Position numbers and translations under genes: made by a program. From NCBI GenBank assembly GCA_016874295.1, contig VGUH01000019.1:1-58489 (forward strand): a DNA stretch of 58,489 bases, read 5' to 3'. Origin of the DNA: Gammaproteobacteria bacterium. Lineage in GTDB: Bacteria > Pseudomonadota > Gammaproteobacteria > Steroidobacterales > Steroidobacteraceae. Numbering within the stretch: position 1 is the stretch's first letter; each line of letters opens with the position of its first letter. Under the pieces are notes generated by a model, which was not told where the DNA came from, did not search any database, and saw only the letters and a program-made list of their open reading frames with translations. Positions 1 to 8,041 of this stretch are shown piece by piece.

Positions 1-110
1 ATGGCAACGGCGGCTGCTGGTGCGCTGGGAGTTTCACTCGATCAACTTTCTCGGCTTCGTGCACCTGGCGGCCCTGTGTATCCTGCTCAGACAGTTTTGA
101 GATAGGTTCT
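1..110 (+). mobile_element. right end of an IS5-type insertion sequence
   Basis: The window opens inside a transposase C-terminus that stops at 98-100, and about 10 bases later the sequence changes to a truncated transporter gene. Read on the minus strand, the transporter frame runs through AP into a segment starting AGAACCTATCTCAAAAC (94-110) and stops inside it. This is the picture expected when an element's terminal inverted repeat interrupts a gene. The IR and the exact boundary (about 110) are inferred, because the other end of the element lies outside the window. A target duplication cannot be checked. Confidence 0.6.
2..100 (+). CDS. IS5-family transposase, C-terminal fragment
   Basis: Only the last 32 codons are in the window (open at the left edge, stop TGA 98-100). 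The peptide begins WQRRLLVRWEFHS and continues with NFLGFVHLAALCILLRQF. This resembles the C-terminal tail of IS5-family DDE transposases, where an R-R-L-x-V-R-W-E motif is followed by a hydrophobic 'LGFLHLACALI' helix and a basic end. The catalytic D and D residues would lie upstream, outside the window; E of RWE is not the catalytic Glu. The subgroup cannot be assigned from this much sequence. The fragment is partial because of the window edge, not necessarily degraded. Confidence 0.6.
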   Translation, partial: WQRRLLVRWEFHSINFLGFVHLAALCILLRQF

Positions 111-836
111 AATTGGTGCCACGCTCGATACGGGGTAACGGCGGATCAGGGCGAAATAGCCCGTGTGGGCGACGAGGCTCGCCAGCACGGCCGAATAGAG
201 CAGCGCGCTCCAGCCGGTGACGTCGGCAGCCTGGAGGCTTGCGATCTGGTCGTCCTCGAGCATCAGCGACAACAGCAGCAGGAGCGGCAGACTGCCCCAG
301 GCCGGCCAGGCTTGAAGTTCCAGCGGTTCGGGTTCCCGCACACGCTTGATCGCGACCAGGCCCACCGCCCCCACGAACGCCGCGGCGACGATCAGCAGGA
401 AGCCGGGCCAGGCGTCGAGCACGCCCGGGCTGTAGCCCACGGCCACGACGCCCGCGAAGGCCATGCCGATGCCGAGCCAGCGTCGCTAGTGGATGCGCTC
501 GCCGAGCAGCAATACGGACAGGAGGGTTGCGAACGGCACGCCGAGCTGCCCGCCGATGGCGACCGCCGACATGCTCTCGGACAGCGCGACGCCCGAGTAC
601 ATGAGCGCGAACTGCAGCCCGCCGCTGCAGGCCGCCGCCGTCAGCAGCCAGCGCATCTCGCCGTGCCGGACCCGCAGCCAGGGCCAGACGGCGAGCGCCA
701 CGATCAGGAAGCGCAGGAAAGCGAGGAACACCGGCGGGAATCGGTCCGCGCTCAACTTGACCGCGACGATATTGAAGCCCCAGATCGCGTTGATCGTGAC
801 CAGCTGCACGACGTGCGAGCGACGCACTTCGCTCAT
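87..836 (-). pseudogene. EamA/DMT-family transporter, broken by nonsense codon and IS insertion
   Basis: The product would be an inner-membrane drug/metabolite transporter with ten helices in two EamA repeats. The ATG at 836 overlaps the stop of the upstream lysA-like gene (ATGA), so the two were translationally coupled. The first repeat is intact up to LLLGERIH, where an in-frame TAG (488-486) replaces what is normally an aromatic or Trp codon; one base change from TGG would explain it. The same frame then continues RRWLGIGMAFAGVVAVG as the second repeat, but after YPVSSVAP it leaves the family sequence and enters the IS end, stopping at 87. About 40-50 C-terminal residues are missing. The gene is therefore damaged twice and very likely non-functional. 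Confidence 0.85.
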
Positions 837-2050
837 GCGGGCATCACCAGCTCGGTCGCCGGTGGCCGCAGATTGTAGTGCGAGGCCATCACATGGCCGT
901 AGGCGCCCGCGTCGGCGACCAGCAGCACGTCGCCTTCCTCGCAACGCGGCAGCCAGCAGTCGCGCGCGAGTTCATCGCCGCTTTCGCAGATGGGCCCCAC
1001 GACCGTGCAGGCGTGCAGATCCGGCTCTTCGAGCCGTGTCAGGTTTCTCACCTCGTGATGCGCGCCGTACAGGGCGGGCCGGATCAGGGAATTCATGCCG
1101 GTGGCAACGCCGACATAGCGCCGGTCGCCCTTTCCCTTCACCTGGGTCACTCGCGCGAGCAGCACGCCCGCCTCTGCCACGAGGTAGCGGCCGGGCTCGA
1201 GCCAGATCTCAAATCCGGGATGCGCGGCCCGGAATTGCAGCAGCGCTGCATCCAGACCGTCGAGATCGAATGGCGCGCGTCCGGGTCGGTCGGGCACGCC
1301 GAGGCCGCCGCCAAGGTTGAGGACGCGTGCCGAGGGGAAGTCAGCCGCGCAGGTCGCCAGCACCCTCGCTGGCTCGAGCCAGCTGTCCAGATCGAAGCTG
1401 CCACTGCCCCCATGCGCGTGCAGGCCAACGACGCGCGCGCCGGCGGCGGCAATCACCGCTGCCGATTCGACGAACTCCTCGGGTGGCACGCCGAATTTGG
1501 AGCGGTGTCCGCCGGTCCGGACCTTTTCATGGTGCCCATGGCCTTCGCTCGCGTCGAGACGCAGGAACAGGTCGCGGTCGCGGAACAGCGTCTCCCAGTC
1601 GCGCAGCACCTGCAGGTTGTCCACGGTCAGGCGGAAACCCTGCTCCAGGGCCCAGCCGTACTCCGCGCGCGGCGCGAAATTCGGTGTGAACAGTACCCGC
1701 TCCGGTTCGACACGCGGCAGGGCCTTGTGGACGCGTTCGAGCTCCGTGCGCGAGACGCACTCGAAACCCAGGCCGATGTCAGCGAGCGTGCGCAGGATCG
1801 CGACGTGCGGATTCGCTTTCAGCGCGAACAGGATGCGGGCCGGTGCGCGCATCCGCACCAGCTTTTCGGCCTGCGTCCGGACTGCTGCCAGGTCGTAAAC
1901 GTACGCGCACTCGCCATCCCCGAGCAGGTCGAGCAGCGTCGTGCGGCGAGCGCGCCACCAGGGCGACGCGGTGCGATCAAGCCTCGTCGACGTCGTGGAA
2001 TTCCTGGAGTTCGCGCTGCAGCCGCTTTTCGGCGAGGACGTCTTCGACAC
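833..2050 (-). CDS. lysA: diaminopimelate decarboxylase-like fold-type III PLP enzyme
   Basis: Predicted to decarboxylate meso-diaminopimelate to L-lysine in the cytoplasm. It has the alanine-racemase-like barrel with the PLP lysine in FALKANPH (about residue 78), the glycine loop LNLGGGLGVPD, the phosphate-binding EPGRYLV and the active-site CESGD near the C-terminus, ending SHYNLR. The closing stretch (GVATGMNSLIRPALYGA, then VVGPICESGD) resembles the decarboxylase half of the bifunctional aspartokinase/DAP decarboxylase of Xanthomonas. Here it stands alone at 405 aa. The only usable start is GTG at 2050, preceded by GGAG and lying inside the upstream small gene; residues 1-28 look unlike the family, so the true start is uncertain. 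A substrate other than DAP cannot be excluded. Confidence 0.8.
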   Translation of the reverse strand: MSKTSSPKSGCSANSRNSTTSTRLDRTASPWWRARRTTLLDLLGDGECAYVYDLAAVRTQAEKLVRMRAPARILFALKANPHVAILRTLADIGLGFECVSRTELERVHKALPRVEPERVLFTPNFAPRAEYGWALEQGFRLTVDNLQVLRDWETLFRDRDLFLRLDASEGHGHHEKVRTGGHRSKFGVPPEEFVESAAVIAAAGARVVGLHAHGGSGSFDLDSWLEPARVLATCAADFPSARVLNLGGGLGVPDRPGRAPFDLDGLDAALLQFRAAHPGFEIWLEPGRYLVAEAGVLLARVTQVKGKGDRRYVGVATGMNSLIRPALYGAHHEVRNLTRLEEPDLHACTVVGPICESGDELARDCWLPRCEEGDVLLVADAGAYGHVMASHYNLRPPATELVMPA

Positions 2051-2198
2051 GGCTCCAGGCGGACTGCTGAACCGGCCGCTTCGGACCCTTCGGGCGACGC
2101 TCGACCACGATTAGCCGATCGAGGTCGCCATCCTGCTCGGCGGCGCCTCCGAGGAACTCGTCCTCGAGGGCGAAGGAATCGTCATTGCGCTCTTTCAT
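1977..2198 (-). CDS. PA3496-like small conserved protein
   Basis: A 73-residue acidic/basic hydrophilic protein with no signal peptide or membrane segment. Its C-terminal half, WSRVEDVLAEKRLQRELQEF, matches the charged helix characteristic of the PA3496 'putative envelope integrity' family of gammaproteobacteria (R-x-x-E-D-x-L-x-E-K-R-L-x-x-E-L). The function is not established. The ATG at 2198 follows AGGA and CGGA. Its last 74 bases overlap the proposed start of the lysA-like gene, suggesting translational coupling. It is first in the small operon with lysA and the broken EamA gene, and a sigma70-type promoter lies about 65 bases upstream. Confidence 0.7.
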   Translation of the reverse strand: MKERNDDSFALEDEFLGGAAEQDGDLDRLIVVERRPKGPKRPVQQSAWSRVEDVLAEKRLQRELQEFHDVDEA

Positions 2199-2261
2199 TC
2201 CGTGGAATTCCTAGAGAAAACAATGAGTTTCGCAACAAACCCCGCTCGCGTAGGGCTGCGC

Positions 2262-2289
2262 AATATATACGAAAAGCGGCATTAATCAA
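2262..2289 (-). promoter_or_regulatory. predicted sigma70 promoter for the PA3496-lysA-eamA operon
   Basis: On the minus strand a -35 box TTGATT (2289-2284), a 16-base spacer and a -10 box TATATT (2267-2262) lie 64 bases before the ATG at 2198. The surrounding 50 bases are markedly A+T-rich compared with the rest of the window. This is a consensus match by eye only; there is no transcript evidence. Confidence 0.55.
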
Positions 2290-2294
2290 CCGGC

Positions 2295-2313
2295 CGCGGC
2301 CAGAACGGCCGCG
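2295..2313 (-). terminator. possible terminator of the small cysteine-rich protein gene
   Basis: A perfect 7-bp GC stem (2295-2301 with 2307-2313) and a 5-base loop lie 22 bases past the stop of the gene at 2336-2590. The tract after it on the minus strand is only mildly T-rich (GGTTGATTAATG), so it is a weak intrinsic terminator at best. It abuts the promoter of the next operon. Confidence 0.35.
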
Positions 2314-2335
2314 CTGGGGGTCAGCCGGGGGGGCC

Positions 2336-2590
2336 TCAGCCGCCCTCGCAGGCCTGCAGGCATTCGCTGTACTTGTCGTCGCAGGCCTGTAACTTGCCCG
2401 AGTCGCCATTGGCGTCCTGCATACACTGGTCGGATTCGGTGTCGCACTGCTCGATGCATTTCTCGTCCGCGTAGGCACGCGCATCGGACAGGGTGCGCGC
2501 TTCCGGTCGGATGTCATCCGCGACTACCGGCGAAACCGCGAGCGAAGTCAGGAGCGCGAGCGTAAGGCTATGGATCCTGCGCATGTTCAT
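2336..2590 (-). CDS. small secreted cysteine-rich protein, unknown function
   Basis: 84 residues. The N-terminus (basic MNMRR, then hydrophobic LTLALLTSLAVSPVVA, Ala-Asp junction) is a clear Sec signal peptide with cleavage predicted near residue 25. The mature part, about 60 residues, is acidic and carries six cysteines as three pairs: CIEQC, DQC followed by QAC, and ECLQAC, ending in GG. Such spacing suggests two or three disulfides or a metal site in the periplasm. It does not have CxxCH, so it is not a cytochrome. No family is recognised. It is a single gene with its own upstream region (2591-2706), and its neighbours give no functional clue. Confidence 0.65.
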   Translation of the reverse strand: MNMRRIHSLTLALLTSLAVSPVVADDIRPEARTLSDARAYADEKCIEQCDTESDQCMQDANGDSGKLQACDDKYSECLQACEGG

Positions 2591-2706
2591 GATCCTCGAT
2601 CGTTCCGCGGAGCCTACCTATACGGCACGGAAAGCCGGGTTGCAATCAACGGCCATTACCCCCTGCGCCAGCACGCCTGAACGCCCACTGAATAGCAGCC
2701 GGGCGC

Positions 2707-3471
2707 TCACGCCAGCCAGCCTCCATCCGCCGTCAGGCAACTGCCCGTGGTGTAGGACGCCGCGTCGGACACCAGGTAGACGACTGCCCCGGCCATCTCC
2801 TCCGGCTGGGCGATACGCCGCAGCGGCACGAGCTGCTCGACCAGCGCGCGATGGTTCGGATCCTGGTGCAGCGCAGCGGCGAAGCGCGTCTCGACGATTC
2901 CCGGCGCCAGCGCATTGACTCGGATGCCGTGCCGCGCCCACTCGCGGGCGAGCCCCTGGGTCATGTTGACGATTGCCGCCTTGGTGAGCGAATAGCAGGT
3001 CTGGCCGTCCATGGGCCGGAAGGCGTTGACCGAGGCGACATTGACGATCGCGCCCTTGCCCTGGCGCAGCATGCACCGCGCGGCCTGCACCGAGGCCCAG
3101 AAGTAGCCGCGGAGGTTCACATCCAGGGTTTTCTGCCAAGATGCAAGGTCCATGTCGAGCGCCGGGCCGTAGTAAGGGTTCGTGGCCGCATTGTTGACCA
3201 GGATGTCGAGGCGGCCATGTTGCCCCTCGACGGCCGCGACCATCGCCTCGATCGCGGCCGGCTCGCCGATATGGCAGGCATGGGCGCTAGCCCTCCCGCC
3301 GCTGGTGCGGATTTCCGCTGCCACCGATGCGCAGTCGGCGAGCTTGCGGCTCGCCACGGCGACGATCGCGCCGCGCCGCGCGAGCGCCAGGGCGACCGCA
3401 CGACCGATGCCGCGGCTGCCGCCGGTGATGAGCGCGACGCGCCCGGAGAGATCGAATTCGTCGCCTGCCAA
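2707..3471 (-). CDS. SDR-family oxidoreductase
   Basis: A classical short-chain dehydrogenase/reductase of about 254 aa. It shows the NAD(P)-binding TGGSRGIG at the N-terminus, NNAA, the catalytic Ser in NVASVNAF and Tyr/Lys in YSLTK, followed by the NALAPGIVET and C-terminal DGGWLA motifs. The substrate is not readable from sequence; relatives commonly act on 3-hydroxyacyl or polyol substrates. I place the start at TTG 3471, because GGGAGG lies 8-9 bases upstream and the length then matches the family. An ATG at 3510 is an alternative that adds 13 residues. It is divergent from the acyl-CoA dehydrogenase gene across a short shared promoter region, which suggests a joint role in acyl-CoA metabolism. 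Confidence 0.85.
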   Translation of the reverse strand: MAGDEFDLSGRVALITGGSRGIGRAVALALARRGAIVAVASRKLADCASVAAEIRTSGGRASAHACHIGEPAAIEAMVAAVEGQHGRLDILVNNAATNPYYGPALDMDLASWQKTLDVNLRGYFWASVQAARCMLRQGKGAIVNVASVNAFRPMDGQTCYSLTKAAIVNMTQGLAREWARHGIRVNALAPGIVETRFAAALHQDPNHRALVEQLVPLRRIAQPEEMAGAVVYLVSDAASYTTGSCLTADGGWLA

Positions 3472-3582
3472 GTTGCGCCGCCTCCCGCCGACTGACGCGC
3501 ACCGCCGCATCGTAACACCCGGAAGCGTACCGGCGACCGCTACAATCCACCCGGCGGCCTCCGGCCGCGCCGGGTGACCCGC

Positions 3583-5373
3583 ATGCTGATTCCGCGTCGC
3601 GACGTCGACTTCCAGCTGTTCGAGGTCCTCGATTGCGCCACGCTCACGCGCTTCGAGCGCTACGCGGCGTACGACCGGGAGGCCTTCGCCAGCGTGCTGG
3701 ATACCGCGTATCGCATCGCAGCCGAGCGTTTCGCGCCGTACGCGGCCGCCTGCGACCGAGAGGAGCCGCGCATCGAGCACGGGCGCGCGTGGACGATCCC
3801 GGAGACGCGCGCGGCGCTCGCCGCCTACAACCAGGCGTCATTCACGGCCGCGACTTTCGACGCGGACGACGGCGGCCTGCAGCTGCCGATCGCGATTGCC
3901 AAGGCCTGCACCGCGGTGTTCTCGAGCGCAAATGTCGCCTTCCATTCCTACGCTGCGCTCACCGCGGGTGCCGCGGACCTGCTGGTCTCGTTCGGCAGCG
4001 ACGATCAGCGCCGGCGCTTCGTGCGCCCGATGCTGGCCGGCCGCTTCACCGGCACCATGTGCCTGTCCGAGCCGCACGCCGGCTCGTCGCTCGCCGATAT
4101 CCGCTGCCAGGCACGCCCGGACGGCGACGGCCACCATCGCCTCACGGGCACGAAAATGTGGATTTCGGGCGGCGATCACGACCTCGCGGAGACGATCGTG
4201 CATCTCGTGCTCGCGCGCCTCCCCGGCGCACCGCCTGGCACGCGCGGCATTTCACTGTTCGCGGTGCCTCGCGACCGCGTGCGCGAGGACGCCTCGGTTG
4301 GCGAGCCCAACGACGTCCGCCTGGCAGGGCTGAATCACAAGATGGGATGGCGCGGGACCACCAATGCCGTGCTCTCATTCGGGGAGCGCAACGCCTGCCG
4401 CGCGGAGCTGGTCGGCGAGCCGCACCGCGGGCTCGAGTACATGTTCCGGATGATGAATGCCGCCCGCATCGGTGTCGGCACCAATGCGGTCGCGCTCGGT
4501 TATGCGGCCTACGGGGAGGCGCTCGCCTACGCGCGGCAGCGCCCGCAGGGGCGCCTGCCGGGCGCGAAGGATCCCTGCTCGCCCCCGGTCGAGATCTTCC
4601 GGCATGCCGATGTGCGCCGGATGCTGCTCGCGCAGAAGTGCTGGGTCGAGGGCGGACTCGCGCTGGTGCTGTATTGCGCCCGGCTGGCGGACGAGGAGCG
4701 CTGCGCAGCGGACGCCACGGCACGCGCGCGGATTCACGCGTTGCTCGAGCTGCTGACGCCGGTCGCGAAGTCCTGGCCGAGCGAGTACTGCCTCGAGGCC
4801 AACAAGCTCGCCATCCAGGTGCACGGCGGATACGGTTACACGCGCGATTTCCCGGTCGAGCGCCTGTACCGTGACAACCGGTTGAACCACATCCACGAGG
4901 GCACGCACGGAATCCAGGGCCTGGACCTGCTGGGCCGCAAGGTGGCGATGCAGGATGGCGTCGCGCTCAACGACCTGTTCGCGCGGATGACCGGGACGAT
5001 CGCCTCCGCCGGCAGCGTGGAACCGCTCGCGGCCCACGCGACGGCGCTGGAAGCCGCCGTCGCGGACATCGGCATGACGACGCAGGCGTTGTTGCGCGCA
5101 ATGAGTCTGGACCCCGGAGTCGCGCTCGCGAACGCGACGACTTACCTGGACTCGCTGGGCCACATCGTGGTCGCCTGGCGCTGGCTCGCCCAGGCGCTGA
5201 CCGCTCACGCGGCCCTCGCAGCCGCCCGGGACGGGGATCGCGACTTCTATACCGGCAAGCTGGCCGCCTGCCGATTCTTCTTCCGCCACGAGCTGCCGCG
5301 CACCGGTCCTGCCCTCCAGCTGCTGCGCTCGCTCGACGACACCGCGCTCGCCATTCCCGACGGCGGATTCTGA
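3583..5373 (+). CDS. acyl-CoA dehydrogenase
   Basis: An FAD-dependent acyl-CoA dehydrogenase that oxidises an acyl-CoA to the enoyl-CoA. At 596 aa it belongs to the long subfamily with an extra C-terminal domain. The middle domain signature MCLSEPHAGSSLADI and the WISGG beta-strand are present. The C-terminal catalytic region HIHEGTHGIQGLDLLGRK keeps the glutamate that acts as base, and GYGYTRDFPVERLYRD precedes it. The start is taken as ATG 3583; a GTG three codons earlier is possible. It is divergent from an SDR gene and convergent with ald. Chain-length specificity cannot be inferred. No electron-transfer flavoprotein genes are nearby, so ETF must be supplied in trans. Confidence 0.92.
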   Translation: MLIPRRDVDFQLFEVLDCATLTRFERYAAYDREAFASVLDTAYRIAAERFAPYAAACDREEPRIEHGRAWTIPETRAALAAYNQASFTAATFDADDGGLQLPIAIAKACTAVFSSANVAFHSYAALTAGAADLLVSFGSDDQRRRFVRPMLAGRFTGTMCLSEPHAGSSLADIRCQARPDGDGHHRLTGTKMWISGGDHDLAETIVHLVLARLPGAPPGTRGISLFAVPRDRVREDASVGEPNDVRLAGLNHKMGWRGTTNAVLSFGERNACRAELVGEPHRGLEYMFRMMNAARIGVGTNAVALGYAAYGEALAYARQRPQGRLPGAKDPCSPPVEIFRHADVRRMLLAQKCWVEGGLALVLYCARLADEERCAADATARARIHALLELLTPVAKSWPSEYCLEANKLAIQVHGGYGYTRDFPVERLYRDNRLNHIHEGTHGIQGLDLLGRKVAMQDGVALNDLFARMTGTIASAGSVEPLAAHATALEAAVADIGMTTQALLRAMSLDPGVALANATTYLDSLGHIVVAWRWLAQALTAHAALAAARDGDRDFYTGKLAACRFFFRHELPRTGPALQLLRSLDDTALAIPDGGF

Positions 5374-5411
5374 TCGAAGGGCACGGAACGAAGGAGACGC
5401 GCCCCTGCGAT

Positions 5412-6518
5412 TCAGTTCGCGAGCGGCCTGTAATCCATGCCGAGGTCGCGCGCCACGGCTTCGTGCGTGATGGCGCCCTCGTGAACATTGAGCCCGGCCG
5501 CAAACCCTGCGTCGCGCGCGAACGCTTTGCGCCAGCCGAGGTCGGCGAGCGCACGCACGTAGGGCAGCGACGCGTTGGTCAATGCGAAGGTCGAGGTGCG
5601 GGGCACCGCGCCCGGCATGTTCGTGACGCAGTAATGCACGACGCCATCCACGAGATAGGTCGGGTCGGCGTGCGTGGTCGGCTTGCTGGTCTCGAAGCAG
5701 CCGCCCTGGTCGATCGAGATGTCGACCAGCACTGCACCCTTCTCCATCCTGCCGACCATCGCGCGAGTTACCAGCTTGGGCGCCGCGGCGCCGGTCACCA
5801 GCACGGCGCCGATGACGAGGTCTGCCTGGATCACGAGACGCTCGACCGCCTCGGTCGTCGAATAGGCAGTCTCGATCTGGCTGCCGAACTGCGCGTCCAG
5901 CTCGCGCAGCCGCTTGAGTGATCGATCCACCACCGTCACCTGCGCGCCGAGGCCGACGGCCATCTGCGTCGCATTCGTCCCGGCCACCCCGCCGCCCAGG
6001 ATCACGACGCGTGCGGGCGCGACGCCCGCCACGCCGCCGAGCAGCACGCCAAACCCGCCATTGGCCTTCTGCAATGCCGTTGCACCGACCTGGATCGACA
6101 TGCGGCCTGCGACCTCGCTCATCGGCGTGAGGAGCGGGAGCGAGCGGTCGGGCGCCGCGACGGTTTCGTAGGCGATCGCGGTGACGCCGGATTTCGCGAG
6201 CGCCCGGGCCTGTGCCTTGTCCGCGGCGAGGTGCAGGTAGGTGAACAGCACCTGGCCTTTCCTGAGCCGGGCGAGTTCAGGCAGCTGGGGCTCCTTCACT
6301 TTCACGACCAGCTCGCACTCCGCGAACACCGCCTGCGCGTCCGGAACGACGGTTGCCCCAGCGGCGCGGTAGGCGTCGTCGCCGATGCCGATGCCGATGC
6401 CGGCGCCAGCCTGCACGATCACCTGATGGCCGGCCGCCGTCAGCTCCCGCACGCCGGCCGGCACAAGGCCGACGCGATATTCGTGAATCTTGATTTCCTT
6501 CGGACAGCCGATCTTCAC
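5412..6518 (-). CDS. ald: alanine dehydrogenase
   Basis: Catalyses reversible NAD-dependent deamination of L-alanine to pyruvate and ammonia. With the GTG start at 6518 the protein is 368 aa, close to the 371 usual for Ald. That GTG is preceded by AAGGGGG at good spacing, and the N-terminus is then the family-typical KIGCPKEIK. Also visible are RVGLVP, the substrate lysine in VKVKEP, the catalytic histidine in YLHLAAD, the glycine-rich [11 protein letters not shown] nucleotide site, DISIDQGG and the [12 protein letters not shown]-terminal motif. The membrane part of transhydrogenase is absent, so it is Ald and not PntA. It is divergent from calB over an 88-base gap. Confidence 0.93.
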   Translation of the reverse strand: MKIGCPKEIKIHEYRVGLVPAGVRELTAAGHQVIVQAGAGIGIGIGDDAYRAAGATVVPDAQAVFAECELVVKVKEPQLPELARLRKGQVLFTYLHLAADKAQARALAKSGVTAIAYETVAAPDRSLPLLTPMSEVAGRMSIQVGATALQKANGGFGVLLGGVAGVAPARVVILGGGVAGTNATQMAVGLGAQVTVVDRSLKRLRELDAQFGSQIETAYSTTEAVERLVIQADLVIGAVLVTGAAAPKLVTRAMVGRMEKGAVLVDISIDQGGCFETSKPTTHADPTYLVDGVVHYCVTNMPGAVPRTSTFALTNASLPYVRALADLGWRKAFARDAGFAAGLNVHEGAITHEAVARDLGMDYRPLAN

Positions 6519-6606
6519 CTGGACCCCCTTGGAGCCACCTGCGTGGCGTTCGACCCTGGCTGCGGTCGCGGCCAGGGCACGCAATTATCCGCTTAGAATA
6601 CCTGCG

Positions 6607-8040
6607 ATGGCCACGGTCCATGATTCCACGCATCTCGCGACCCCGGCCACGCCGCTGGCGCAGGCCCTTGACATTCAGCGTCGGGCATTCGCCATGCAGC
6701 CGTACCCGGATGTCACAACGCGTCGCGACCGGCTCGCGCGCCTCGCCCGCATGCTGCGTGAACATGCGGCCGGGATCCGCGACGCGATTTCCGCGGACTT
6801 CGGCCAGCGAGCCGGCGAAGAAACGGAACTGCTCGAGCTGTTCACGAGCCTCGAGGGCATTGCGCATGCGCGCCGCCACCTGCGGCGCTGGATGCGCGTC
6901 GAGCGGCGGCCAGTCGCCTGGTGGAGCCGGCCCAGCCGCGCCGAACTCCTGCGCCAGCCGCTCGGCGTGGTCGGAATCATCGTGCCCTGGAATTATCCGC
7001 TGTATCTCGCGATCTCGCCGCTCACCGCTGCGCTAGCCGCGGGCAACCGCGCGATGCTGAAACTTTCCGAGCATACGCCGCGCTTCGGCGCATTGCTCGA
7101 GTCGATCCTCGCGCGCAACTTCGCGCCCGAAGAGGCGCTCGCCGTGAGTGGCGACGCGGCCCTCGCCCGGGCCTTCGCGGCCCTGCCCTTCGACCACCTG
7201 CTGTTCACCGGCTCGACCGCCGTCGGGCGCGAGGTCATGAAGGCCGCCAGTGCAAACCTGACGCCCGTCACGCTGGAGCTAGGCGGCAAGTCGCCGGCGA
7301 TCGTGACCGGCGGCTTCAATCTCGCGGAAAGCGCGCGACGCATCATGTACGGCAAACTGATAAATGCCGGTCAGACCTGCGTCGCGCCCGACTACGCGCT
7401 GGTGCCGAGGCCGCTCGTGAATCCCTTCATCGAGGCCTGCCGCGCAGCGACCCGTTCCTATTTCCCGACGCTCGCCGTCAACCCGCAGTACACCTCGATC
7501 GCGAGCGAAAAACAGTTCCGCCGGCTGTCCGGCTATGTCGAGGACGCCCGCAACCGGGGCGCATCGATCCACCCGCTGCACGAGGAGGCGACCGACGCCG
7601 AGCGCCGCAGGCTCTCGCCGGTCGCGCTGACCGACGTGAATGACTCGATGCGGGTCATGCAAGAGGAGATCTTCGGCCCGGTGCTGCCGGTAGTCGGCTA
7701 CGACACGATCGGCGAGGCCATCGCCTACGTCAACGCGCGCCCCCGCCCGCTGGCGCTCTACTACTTCGGCGCCCGCGACGACGATCTCGATGCGGTGCTC
7801 AAGCGCACGGTTTCCGGCGGAGTCACTGTCAACAACACGGCGCTGCACGTCGTGCAGGAGGACCTGCCGTTCGGAGGCGTGGGACCCAGCGGCATGGGTG
7901 AGTATCACGGCCGCGCCGGGTTCGATCGCTTCTCGAAGCTGAAGCCGGTGTTCATAGACGGGCGGTTCAGCGCCGCATCGCTGCTGGCGCCCCCTTATGG
8001 GCGGAAGTTCCGCACGATCCTCGGCTTACTGAAGCGCTGA
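6607..8040 (+). CDS. calB: coniferyl aldehyde dehydrogenase-like aldehyde dehydrogenase
   Basis: NAD(P)-dependent oxidation of an aldehyde, probably aromatic or long-chain, to the acid. It is 477 aa from ATG 6607. The motifs are IVPWNYPLYLAISP, the cofactor loop FTGSTAVGREVM, the catalytic glutamate in LELGGKSPA and the catalytic cysteine in NAGQTCVAPDY. The short, membrane-proximal class with a C-terminus of the type seen here (KFRTILGLL) is typical of the CalB/class 3 branch, not of betaine or succinate-semialdehyde dehydrogenases. It is convergent with fghA with a one-base gap. The exact substrate is unproven. Confidence 0.85.
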   Translation: MATVHDSTHLATPATPLAQALDIQRRAFAMQPYPDVTTRRDRLARLARMLREHAAGIRDAISADFGQRAGEETELLELFTSLEGIAHARRHLRRWMRVERRPVAWWSRPSRAELLRQPLGVVGIIVPWNYPLYLAISPLTAALAAGNRAMLKLSEHTPRFGALLESILARNFAPEEALAVSGDAALARAFAALPFDHLLFTGSTAVGREVMKAASANLTPVTLELGGKSPAIVTGGFNLAESARRIMYGKLINAGQTCVAPDYALVPRPLVNPFIEACRAATRSYFPTLAVNPQYTSIASEKQFRRLSGYVEDARNRGASIHPLHEEATDAERRRLSPVALTDVNDSMRVMQEEIFGPVLPVVGYDTIGEAIAYVNARPRPLALYYFGARDDDLDAVLKRTVSGGVTVNNTALHVVQEDLPFGGVGPSGMGEYHGRAGFDRFSKLKPVFIDGRFSAASLLAPPYGRKFRTILGLLKR

Positions 8041-8041
8041 A

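Noticed and set aside
5412-6518. PntA (transhydrogenase alpha) instead of alanine dehydrogenase.
   Set aside because: Length, the KIGCPKEIK start and the [11 protein letters not shown] motif are Ald-specific, and no pntB or membrane segment follows.
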